The notes beneath the pieces are model-generated. The model saw only the letters and a list, made by a program, of their open reading frames with translations. It was not told where the DNA came from and did not search any database. A program made the translations under genes and the position numbers. This document shows, piece by piece, positions 1 to 6,357 of a DNA stretch of 10,341 nt (position 1 is the first letter of the stretch; every line of letters starts with the position of its first letter). This DNA is from Micropepsaceae bacterium (GTDB lineage: Bacteria; Pseudomonadota; Alphaproteobacteria; Micropepsales; Micropepsaceae): positions 1 through 10,341 of the forward strand of contig JANWHR010000151.1 in NCBI GenBank assembly GCA_025450355.1, read 5' to 3'.

Positions 1-530
1 GCCGGCTGAAGCAGGTCGTTGGGATCGAACACTCCCGCAAGCAGCCGCGCCAACTGTCGGCGGGCGCGGTGCAGCCACGTCTTGACCTGCGGAATCGTCG
101 CATCCAGCGCCTCGGCAATGTCCGAGTACGCCAGGTTTTCGTATTCGCAAAGAACCAGGGCAGCGCGGTAGTGCTGGGGGAGACGTTCGATGGCCGAGCG
201 CACCTGCTCGATATTTTCCCGCTCGATCATTCCATTGATCGGGCTGTCCGAGACGCCGGGGTGATCGTCGGCAATCAGCGAGGTCCTGGGCCGGCGGAGC
301 GCACGCAGCGCCTCATTGACGACCGCGCGCCGCATCAGTGGGCCCGGCTCCTGCCAGTCATAACGCGAGCGATGCTCATACAGATTCATCATCGCCTGCT
401 GCACCACGTCTTCCGGAGAGACGCGATTGCCCACGATCGCGCGAGCGACGGTCAGCAGTCGGCGGCAGTGCTCCGTCACCGCCTGCTCGAACAAAATGTC
501 GGTCTCTTCCCGGATCTGGGCTGCGTGCAT
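1..530 (-). CDS. ECF-type RNA polymerase sigma factor, 3' end cut by window edge
   Basis: At least 176 residues are encoded from an ATG at 530, with no stop before the window edge. The product would direct RNA polymerase to a specific promoter set in the cytoplasm. Residues about 13-80 match sigma-70 region 2, including an EDVVQQAMMNLYEH core-binding helix and an arginine-rich ALRALRRPR end. Residues about 106-165 match region 4, with RLPQHYRAALVL and then a helix-turn-helix running from LAYSDIAEAL to VKTWLHRARRQL. There is no region 1.1 or 3 between them, as expected for ECF factors. A GAGG Shine-Dalgarno lies at 538-541, 7 nt from the ATG, which supports this start. It sits 122 bp downstream of the permease B gene on the same strand, so it could be read with the exporter operon or from its own promoter. 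No anti-sigma gene is visible. The ECF subgroup cannot be assigned from what is seen. Confidence 0.9.
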   Translation of the reverse strand, partial: MHAAQIREETDILFEQAVTEHCRRLLTVARAIVGNRVSPEDVVQQAMMNLYEHRSRYDWQEPGPLMRRAVVNEALRALRRPRTSLIADDHPGVSDSPINGMIERENIEQVRSAIERLPQHYRAALVLCEYENLAYSDIAEALDATIPQVKTWLHRARRQLARLLAGVFDPNDLLQP

Positions 531-589
531 GGGTTTACCTCGCGCGTCTCGACATGGAACTATGTGAGACTGGTTGCGCGGGCAACTGC

Positions 590-606
590 AAAACCGCCGC
601 TGGCGG
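590..606 (-). terminator. Possible weak hairpin terminator after permease B
   Basis: Read on the minus strand, a 5-bp GC-only stem (CCGCC, loop AGC, GGCGG) is followed directly by TTTT. It lies about 47 bp past the permease B stop and about 60 bp before the sigma factor start. The stem and T-run are both short, so it may only attenuate or be chance. Confidence 0.3.
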
Positions 607-652
607 GGAGACCATGGGATCAAATCGGATCAGATTGATGTGGATAAACGGT

Positions 653-2662
653 TTAGAAAGCCATTTCCAGAGCCTCGGCCGGCTCGAAAATTTCGCGGCC
701 GTCCTGGGCGGGGGCGGGAAATGGGGCGATGCAATGGGAGCACTCCCTTCGGCCGCCCATTCGCAATCTGCCGCAGGCAGCGCAGCGCTCGCGAGCGGGC
801 CATGGGTTCAATCCAAGCATCACCACGATCCCGGCGGGACCCAGGAGCAGGCTGGCGAGCGACCAGGCGGCCGCTTTCCTGGCCCCAAATCCGCAGCGTC
901 GCGCCAGCAGAATTGTCATGGCTGCTGAGAGAAGCGCCGAAACTACCAGAAGGCCGTAAAACAGCCGCGGATGATGCCGCGTATCCAGGCTGAAAATGAG
1001 GTCCGACATCCAGCGAGGAAAGAGGGGAAGGGCCGCAACCGGATGGACCAGGCCAAACGCCGCCGTCCGGGCGATGGTCACGCCGCCGTCATCCGGTTGA
1101 ATGGGTGGCTCGGTATATCGAACGAGCTTTCCGTCAAGCGCATATTCCCAAAAACGGGGTGGAAAAGCGTCCTGGAACTCCGGCGAGATCGCCTCGCCTC
1201 GCACCACCAGATGGTGGTTGTCCGGAAGGGTCGCAAACTCCAATCCGTACTTGCTGATGTCCTGCTGAAGCGGAATTGAAAACAGAATTTCGCCCGATGG
1301 GCGCAAGAGATGCAGCCGGCTTCGCGTTGCAATCACAACCTGCGGATCAGCCGCCGGCGCCAGCTCATGCGCGCAGACAACCGGGTCCTTATCATCGGCG
1401 GAAAAGATCGAGCGCACGCGGCGTTGATCCAGCTCCATCCAATAAACGCCACTGGCAAATGCAAGCGTTCGCGTGCCTCGCTGGGTCGCGGAATTCAGAA
1501 GCTCGCTGGGGAAGCGATCGATAGGTCCGGCTCCGGCAGGGGCAAATCCCGACGGCCCAACTGTGCCGATCAGCAGATTCGTCGATGGATCAAATAAATC
1601 GATGATCCGCCGGCTCCCATCGAAGAGCGGCGTTGCAGGAACCCGTGTACTCGGGGCCGCGACTGTGCGCAGCATGACGACGCCCGGCGCGGCGCTGCGA
1701 TATCCCATAAAAGTCATTGCTGAAAGCGGCCACGGAATCAGCCGATCATCCACCAAAGCGCCGCTGAAGCGGACAAAGCGATCGGCTTCGGTTGGGTCAT
1801 CGAGATTGACCCCATCGAATTCGGGAACGGCGCGGCCCGAGGTGTCGGTTACGAGATAGGTCAAATCGCCATCTGCGAATGTCTTAGTCGTTTGTAAAAC
1901 ATTCCCGCGCTTGTCCAGGCGCAGATCGTGCCATTGAACGGTCGATTCAAAGATGCCCAGAAATGCCACGCCAAGGAAGCCAATGAGCAAAGCCCCCGCA
2001 TAGAGCATCGTGCCGAGCCCAATCGCCGGAACCGCACCGCGGTCGGCTGCGCCAGCGGTTTCAAAGACGCCCCACGCGGCAACAGCGCCGATGCACATGC
2101 CTGCAGCTATTGCAACGATTGCCTGCCAGAATTCCGGGGCCAGTCGCACGGCCGTGCTGCACACCAGGGCAAAGCCGATCGGAAGCAGGCGCGTTCCCAG
2201 CCACCGCGCCTTGCGCAGCGCAAGCAGGATGCCCACAAAGTAATAGCATCCGGCGCACAGCACATCCGCTAGCGCCGGCAGCAACGTTCGCCCCTGAAAC
2301 GGCATCGGAAGATTCCCCGACTCTCGCGCCCAGAGCGCCGCCGGCACGAGCGGCAACGACAGCGCGAGATAAACCAGCACGAGGCCCGCCGCGCATTTAG
2401 CCGCGAACAATCCCATCCGCGCGACGGGGCGATGAACCGCAAATCCCCAGTTGTCGGCCCGGGTTTCAAAGATGCTCTGGGCGATTCCCATTGCCAGCCC
2501 GGCAATCGGTGCGTAAACCAGCGTAATGTCCTGCGCCAGGAAAAGCAGATAAAACGGACCCGTATGCCAGGCGCGTAGGAAGATCAGCACGCAGAAGACG
2601 CCAAAGATCATCGCCGCCCACTTCGCGTTCTCGCGGAGCTCTCGGAAAAAAATGGCCGCCAT
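653..2662 (-). CDS. ABC exporter permease B with large ectodomain and C-terminal zinc ribbon
   Basis: This 669-residue membrane protein is a close paralogue of the permease encoded just upstream; by hand count 126 of the first 220 residues are identical without gaps. Hydrophobic segments fall at about 17-29, 47-62, 85-110, 127-148, 158-174, 179-200 and 214-237. A soluble, beta-rich region follows (about 240-565) with propeller-like phrases such as RRIIDLFDPSTNLLIGTVGP and WEYALDGKLVRY. Two more membrane segments lie at about 567-586 and 597-617. The end holds a zinc ribbon (Cys627, Cys630, Cys641, Cys644) and the tail DGREIFEP, also present in permease A. The ATG at 2662 was chosen over a longer reading because GGAGG lies 6 nt upstream and the N-terminus then aligns exactly with the paralogue. 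The position behind an ABC ATPase suggests a heteromeric ABC-2-like transporter. The substrate is unknown. Confidence 0.85.
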   Translation of the reverse strand: MAAIFFRELRENAKWAAMIFGVFCVLIFLRAWHTGPFYLLFLAQDITLVYAPIAGLAMGIAQSIFETRADNWGFAVHRPVARMGLFAAKCAAGLVLVYLALSLPLVPAALWARESGNLPMPFQGRTLLPALADVLCAGCYYFVGILLALRKARWLGTRLLPIGFALVCSTAVRLAPEFWQAIVAIAAGMCIGAVAAWGVFETAGAADRGAVPAIGLGTMLYAGALLIGFLGVAFLGIFESTVQWHDLRLDKRGNVLQTTKTFADGDLTYLVTDTSGRAVPEFDGVNLDDPTEADRFVRFSGALVDDRLIPWPLSAMTFMGYRSAAPGVVMLRTVAAPSTRVPATPLFDGSRRIIDLFDPSTNLLIGTVGPSGFAPAGAGPIDRFPSELLNSATQRGTRTLAFASGVYWMELDQRRVRSIFSADDKDPVVCAHELAPAADPQVVIATRSRLHLLRPSGEILFSIPLQQDISKYGLEFATLPDNHHLVVRGEAISPEFQDAFPPRFWEYALDGKLVRYTEPPIQPDDGGVTIARTAAFGLVHPVAALPLFPRWMSDLIFSLDTRHHPRLFYGLLVVSALLSAAMTILLARRCGFGARKAAAWSLASLLLGPAGIVVMLGLNPWPARERCAACGRLRMGGRRECSHCIAPFPAPAQDGREIFEPAEALEMAF

Positions 2663-2668
2663 TACTTT

Positions 2669-2673
2669 CCTCC
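2669..2673 (-). promoter_or_regulatory. Shine-Dalgarno of permease B
   Basis: GGAGG on the minus strand, 6 nt before the ATG at 2662. It decides the start of permease B against an 18-residue longer reading that begins at 2716 and has no counterpart in the paralogue. Confidence 0.8.
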
Positions 2674-2708
2674 AGTCATTGCCCGGGCTCCGTCCGTGCG
2701 CGTCTACG

Positions 2709-2722
2709 GGAAACACGTTTCC
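2709..2722. repeat. Short palindrome upstream of permease B
   Basis: Inverted repeat GGAAAC-AC-GTTTCC with 6-bp arms and a 2-bp centre, about 47 bp before the permease B start. It could be a small operator for an internal promoter, but a palindrome of this size may occur by chance. Confidence 0.3.
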
Positions 2723-2738
2723 ACCGCGAATGGATCCC

Positions 2739-2771
2739 GTTTAGCCGCGGTTTTTCAAACCGCGGCTAGAC
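2739..2771. repeat. Strong hairpin in the permease A-permease B junction, spanning the permease A stop
   Basis: A perfect 12-bp stem (TAGCCGCGGTTT at 2742-2753 and its complement at 2757-2768) encloses a 3-nt TTC loop. Three further pairs outside it, one of them a T-G wobble, extend the stem to 2739-2771. The TAG stop of permease A (2766-2768) is part of the stem. There is no T-run after it on the minus strand, so it is more likely an mRNA-stabilising or attenuating hairpin, or a dispersed palindromic repeat, than a classical terminator. Its sequence differs from the CACGGGTT hairpins elsewhere in the window. Confidence 0.8.
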
Positions 2772-4766
2772 GGCCAGCGCGCCAGCCATTCCACCCGGTT
2801 CGAAAATCTCCCGCCCGTCAAACGTCGGAGGCGGGAGAGCAGCGGCGCATTGCGAGCATTCATCCCGACCGGCCAACCGCATTCCTCCGCAAACGGGGCA
2901 CTCTTCGCGCACAGGTAATTCGTAAAGCCCAAGAAAGGCAATCACGCCGCCCGGCCCCAACAGCGCGCCAGCAATCGTCCAGCCGATCATCGGCGTCCTG
3001 CTCAACCCATACTTTCGCCCCAGGACAATCGTGACCAGCGCGCACAATAGGCCAGCAACAAAAAGCCACAACTGAAAATGCCACAAGATTTGCGGCGGGA
3101 CTTGCAGCAAAAAGCCCAGGAGCCCGGGCCGATAGAGCGGAAGGCCCGCCAGTGGATAGAAAAAACCAGCCACCGCGATGCGCGGCAATCCACGCGTTAC
3201 GGTGAATGAATAAGGCTGCGGCTCGATCCGGCGAAGCAGTTTTCCATCGGGCAAATACTCGGAAATGACCGGATGCTGCACATTCTCGGTCATTGGCCCG
3301 CTCCAGACGATTAAATGCTGCTTCGACTTGAGGGTCGCCGGCACGTAAAAGTGGCTGCTGATGTCTGCGTCGATCTGGGGAAAAAGCAACTTGCCGGAGG
3401 GATCCATGACAAGCAGCCGATGGCGAGTCGCGATGAAGACGGTGGGGTCGGTATCGGGGGTCAGCTCGGCGATGGAAATAATCGGGTCGTTTGCCGGCGC
3501 ATCGAAGAACTTCCGCACCCGCCGATGATCCAGCTCCATCCAATAGACCGTCGATTCAAATGCCAATGCATGCCTGTTCTGCTGCGATGAGGGATTGAGG
3601 GGCTGGCCGGGAAAGAACTCGCGCGGCGGCGTGCGTCCGGGCGAAAAACCCGCGGGGCCGACCGTTCCGATGAGCGTGCGCGAGGTCGAATCATACAGAT
3701 CGATGATCCGTCGCTGCACATCAAACAGACACGTCGCGGGCACGCGCCTGCCGGGTTTGGCAACGGCTCGCAGCGAAATGACGCCCGGCAAGGGCGTGAG
3801 ATAGCTCCCACGCCAATATTGCGACCGCGCCGGCCAGGGAATCAGATTGTCATCGAGCAGGGTGTTGGGAAATTTCAGGAAAGAATTGGCATGGGCCGGG
3901 TCATCCAGATCGACGCCGTCGAATTCGGGCAAACGCTCGCCCGAAAGCGAAGTGACCTTAAAGGTGCGCTGATTGTCGTGGATGGTCGTGACAACGTGTA
4001 TGACATTCCCCTCCCGGTCCATTCTCCACCAGGACCAGCCGGTGGTTGACTGAAAAATTCCCAGAAACCCAACCACTGCGGCGGCCGCCGCGAGCGTTCC
4101 GGCATAGATCATCGTACCGAGGCTGAGGCGCGGAAGGGTGCCGCCATCGACCGCACCCGCGGTGGCAAAGACGCCCCACGCCGCGACGGCGCTGATGGCC
4201 GCCCCCGCTAATACAAACACCATCGCCTGCCAGAATTCCGGCGCGAGCAGGACGGCCACGCTGCAGCAAAGGGCCAATCCAATCGGAAGCAAACGCGTGC
4301 CGAACCATCGGGCTTTTCGAAGCGTCAGCACGACTCCCGCGAAGTAGTAGCACGCGCTGTTGATCGCCACCGCCAGACCCGGCAGTAGCATCCGCGCCTG
4401 AAATGGCATCCGCAGGTTTCCTGGCCTGGCTGCCCACGCCGCGGTCAAAAGAAACGGCAGCTCCAGCGCCGCAATCAAAAGCAGCAGTCCCGCTGCGCTC
4501 TTGGCGAAGAAGATCCGCTTGCGCGTCACCGGCCGGTGAACCACAAAACTCCAATTGTCCGCCCGCGTCTCAAACAGCGATTGCACCACTCCCATCAGGA
4601 GCCCGGCCAGCGGCACAAAGAAAAGGACCGGCGGCTCAGACAACTGAAACAGTAGTTGCGGGTTGTGCTGCCGCATCAACGAGCCGACGGTCAGGATCAT
4701 TACGCCGAAGATCACCGTCGCCCATTTGAGATTCTCGCGCAGCTCCTTGAGAAAGACGCCGATCAT
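2766..4766 (-). CDS. ABC exporter permease A with large ectodomain and C-terminal zinc ribbon
   Basis: This 666-residue protein has the same layout as permease B: about seven membrane segments in residues 15-238, a beta-rich soluble region at about 240-560, two membrane segments, then a zinc ribbon with Cys623, Cys626, Cys637 and Cys640 and the tail DGREIFEP. The most conserved stretches between the pair are QS-FETRADNW-F-VHRPV (62-80), LRKARW-GTRLLPIG (149-163) and LAPEFWQ (174-180), all in the membrane part. The ATG at 4766 overlaps the TGA of the ATPase gene (ATGA), a sign of translational coupling and joint assembly. A G-rich GGGGGTG lies just upstream as a possible ribosome site. By context it is the membrane subunit of an ABC-2-like exporter. 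The family is recognised only by layout and context, not by a named relative. Confidence 0.85.
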   Translation of the reverse strand: MIGVFLKELRENLKWATVIFGVMILTVGSLMRQHNPQLLFQLSEPPVLFFVPLAGLLMGVVQSLFETRADNWSFVVHRPVTRKRIFFAKSAAGLLLLIAALELPFLLTAAWAARPGNLRMPFQARMLLPGLAVAINSACYYFAGVVLTLRKARWFGTRLLPIGLALCCSVAVLLAPEFWQAMVFVLAGAAISAVAAWGVFATAGAVDGGTLPRLSLGTMIYAGTLAAAAAVVGFLGIFQSTTGWSWWRMDREGNVIHVVTTIHDNQRTFKVTSLSGERLPEFDGVDLDDPAHANSFLKFPNTLLDDNLIPWPARSQYWRGSYLTPLPGVISLRAVAKPGRRVPATCLFDVQRRIIDLYDSTSRTLIGTVGPAGFSPGRTPPREFFPGQPLNPSSQQNRHALAFESTVYWMELDHRRVRKFFDAPANDPIISIAELTPDTDPTVFIATRHRLLVMDPSGKLLFPQIDADISSHFYVPATLKSKQHLIVWSGPMTENVQHPVISEYLPDGKLLRRIEPQPYSFTVTRGLPRIAVAGFFYPLAGLPLYRPGLLGFLLQVPPQILWHFQLWLFVAGLLCALVTIVLGRKYGLSRTPMIGWTIAGALLGPGGVIAFLGLYELPVREECPVCGGMRLAGRDECSQCAAALPPPTFDGREIFEPGGMAGALAV

Positions 4767-5707
4767 GCGACACCCCCAACCATTTCAACCAGCTCTGGCG
4801 TGTCGGAAAGGTGGATGGTTTCCAGGCTCCCACCCAGATAGCTGACAAACGCATCCTCGAGCGTGATCGGCACCTCATCGATGCTGATCGCCCCAAGTTC
4901 GTTGAGGAGCACGCGCGTTTCTTCCGTGAGGTTCACCAGCGTGAGGCGAAGGTCGTTGTCGCGGGCGATGCACTGAATCAGCCCGCGGATCGGCGGGAGC
5001 TCCGGTGGCTTTTGGTCAAATCGCAATACAAACTGCTGTACGCAGCTTCGGAACGTTTCCAGCGAGCACTGGGCGCGCAGGATGCTGTAATCGAGCACCG
5101 CGATGTGATCGGCCATGCGCTCGATGTCCGCCAGGAGGTGCGAGGAGAAGATGATCGTGCGGTCGGCTTTGCGGGTGGCGTAAACCATCGACTCCAGCAG
5201 CGAGCGCCGCGCGACTGGGTCCAGTCCGATGGCCGGGTCGTCGAGAATCAGAAGATCAGGCTCCGGCGCCAGCGTCATCGCCAAACAAAGCCCCGCGCGC
5301 TCGCCGCGCGACATGCTGCGCGCCCGCGTCTTTGGGTCGACCCGGAAGAACTCCAGGACCGAGTGAAACAGCTTGTCGTTCCATCGCGGATAAAACTTCG
5401 ACTGATAGGCCCGCGCATCTTTCACGCGCATCCAGCCGTACACCGGATGTCCCTCGGCCAGATATCCGATCCGGGCGCGAACCTGCGGCGGAAGATGCTG
5501 GCTGTCATGCCCGAATACCGTGCTGCTTCCCCACGTCGGTGAGAGCAGACCCAGGATCATGCGAAGGCTGGTGGTTTTTCCTGATCCATTGCGCCCCAGG
5601 AACCCAAAGATCGATCCGCGCGGGACGTTGAGGTTCAGGTCGAAGACGACGCGTTTGCTGCCGAAATAGCGGGTCAGGTGCCGGGTCTGAATCACGTTGT
5701 CAATCAT
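4763..5707 (-). CDS. ABC transporter ATP-binding protein
   Basis: This 314-residue cytoplasmic ATPase would power the adjacent permeases. Visible motifs are Walker A GRNGSGKTT (38-46), an IGYLAE segment at the Q-loop position (80-85), a signature helix SMSRGERAGL (131-140) in place of LSGGQ, Walker B LLILDDP (152-158) followed by the D-loop GLDP, and the switch histidine in SSH (His190). Asp157 stands where the catalytic glutamate is usual. Residues about 225-300 form the C-terminal extension found in many ABC-2 type ATPases. A longer reading upstream to 5887 exists, but the ATG at 5707 has GGAG 6 nt before it and begins the usual leader IQTRHLTRYFGSKRV. The start overlaps the gntR stop by 8 bp and the end overlaps permease A by 4 bp, so the three form one translationally coupled unit. 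The substrate is unknown. Confidence 0.93.
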   Translation of the reverse strand: MIDNVIQTRHLTRYFGSKRVVFDLNLNVPRGSIFGFLGRNGSGKTTSLRMILGLLSPTWGSSTVFGHDSQHLPPQVRARIGYLAEGHPVYGWMRVKDARAYQSKFYPRWNDKLFHSVLEFFRVDPKTRARSMSRGERAGLCLAMTLAPEPDLLILDDPAIGLDPVARRSLLESMVYATRKADRTIIFSSHLLADIERMADHIAVLDYSILRAQCSLETFRSCVQQFVLRFDQKPPELPPIRGLIQCIARDNDLRLTLVNLTEETRVLLNELGAISIDEVPITLEDAFVSYLGGSLETIHLSDTPELVEMVGGVA

Positions 5708-6116
5708 GGCTGTCTCCAGTTGAATCGGCGACCGGATCGAATCGCGCCAGCTTGCGCTCCAGCGCCTCGCGCAGCTCATCGCTGGTGAATCCCAGGTAAA
5801 GCCCTTCGTTGATGAATGCCTCGAGCGACGTTTCCAGGCGGCGCAGACGTTCGGTCTTGGTAAACGCAGGCCGGCGCCGGGCGGCAAAGACGCCTTTCCC
5901 CTTGCGCGCCTCCAGCACCCCTTCGCGGATCAAATCCCCATAAGCGCGGGCGACGGTATTCGGATTGATGACCAGTTCCTCGGCCAATACGCGCACGCTC
6001 GGAAGCTGGTCCCCCTGCGCCAGTTTTCCCGAGGCGATTGCCTGGCAGATCTGCTCGACGATCTGCCGATAGATCGGCGTCGTGCTCCCGGTGGTAATTA
6101 GAATCTCAAGGCCCAG
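5700..6116 (-). CDS. YtrA-subfamily GntR transcriptional regulator
   Basis: A small DNA-binding regulator of about 138 residues, probably a repressor of the exporter operon it heads. The winged helix-turn-helix begins at TPIYRQIVEQICQAIASGKL (about 13-32) and continues through GDQLPSVRVLAEELVINPNTVARAYGDL to the wing KGKGVFA (72-78). A short C-terminal helical region with LEAFINEGLYLGFTSDEL replaces a ligand-binding domain, which is the mark of the YtrA group. The start is unusual. No ATG, GTG or TTG lies in frame between the upstream TAA and the HTH, and the first GTG (5996) would remove the first HTH helix. A CTG at 6116 has GGAG 5 nt upstream and is taken here; an ATT at 6104 is the alternative. 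It overlaps the ATPase gene by 8 bp. Genes of this group usually respond to cell-envelope stress or to compounds exported by their ABC partner. Confidence 0.88.
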   Translation of the reverse strand: MGLEILITTGSTTPIYRQIVEQICQAIASGKLAQGDQLPSVRVLAEELVINPNTVARAYGDLIREGVLEARKGKGVFAARRRPAFTKTERLRRLETSLEAFINEGLYLGFTSDELREALERKLARFDPVADSTGDSHD

Positions 6117-6121
6117 GCGTG

Positions 6122-6125
6122 CTCC
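6122..6125 (-). promoter_or_regulatory. Shine-Dalgarno supporting a CTG start for gntR
   Basis: GGAG on the minus strand, 5 nt before the CTG at 6116-6114. It is the only good ribosome site near the 5' end of the regulator and favours CTG over the downstream ATT. Confidence 0.5.
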
Positions 6126-6130
6126 GCGAC

Positions 6131-6151
6131 TGTATTATGTGACATAGTACA
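6131..6151. promoter_or_regulatory. Probable operator of the GntR regulator
   Basis: A near-perfect palindrome of two 10-bp arms around one central base: TGTATTATGT and ACATAGTACA, which match as inverted repeats at 9 of 10 positions. It overlaps the putative -10 box of the regulator's own promoter, the usual place for an autorepressor site. Half sites separated this way fit binding by a winged-helix dimer. That this regulator binds it is inferred from position. Confidence 0.7.
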
Positions 6152-6171
6152 GTGATACTCGGGCGTGTCAA
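6144..6171 (-). promoter_or_regulatory. Sigma-70-like promoter of the gntR-ABC operon
   Basis: On the minus strand a consensus TTGACA (6171-6166) is followed after 16 bp by TACTAT (6149-6144), a 4 of 6 match to the -10 consensus. A T-rich stretch lies just upstream. Transcription would start near 6137, giving a leader of about 20 nt to the CTG start. The -10 box lies inside the palindromic operator, so a bound regulator would block RNA polymerase. Confidence 0.65.
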
Positions 6172-6225
6172 CAAAAAATTGCTGAGGTAAATGCTCCACA
6201 TGCCGGGCGATTCAAACATGGCACG

Positions 6226-6325
6226 CGTGGCACGGGTTTTCAACCCGTGCTTGGGGCGTGGCAATGATATTTCCTGATTTAACGCGAGACCGCATTCCCG
6301 CCACGGGTTAAAAACCCGTGCCACG
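6226..6325. repeat. REPIN-like element 1: two facing hairpins with 15-bp terminal inverted repeats
   Basis: The ends are CGTGGCACGGGTTTT (6226-6240) and its exact complement (6311-6325). Each end is itself a hairpin: GCACGGGTT-TTC-AACCCGTGC at 6230-6250, and CACGGGTT-AAA-AACCCGTG at 6302-6320. About 50 bp of unrelated sequence lies between. The same 15-bp ends recur in the element at 10213-10306. The layout of two inverted palindromes around a variable spacer is that of REPINs, which are mobilised by RAYT transposases; no such gene is present here. It sits downstream of the surface protein gene and upstream of the gntR promoter, so it may also serve as a transcription end for the former. Confidence 0.8.
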
Positions 6326-6357
6326 GAAAAAGCGGCCACATTGCATGTGAGAATTCC

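Noticed and set aside
69..638. Plus-strand open frame of 189 codons
   Set aside because: It is the antisense shadow of the sigma factor gene, whose protein has clear region 2 and region 4 motifs; the plus-strand product resembles nothing.
4811..5542. Plus-strand open frame of 243 codons
   Set aside because: Antisense to the ABC ATPase, whose Walker motifs are certain; no domain is visible in the plus-strand product.
5700..5996. Shorter version of the gntR gene starting at the GTG at 5996
   Set aside because: It would remove the YRQIVEQICQAIASGKL helix and GDQLPS turn that begin the winged helix-turn-helix in this family.
6226..6325. CRISPR-like paired repeats
   Set aside because: There are only two facing, inverted copies, each a palindrome, with no array of direct repeats and no cas genes.
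6106..6339. Minus-strand open frame of 77 codons
   Set aside because: Much of its translation comes from the REPIN-like element and the gntR promoter/operator; such frames are common products of dispersed palindromes and are not proteins.
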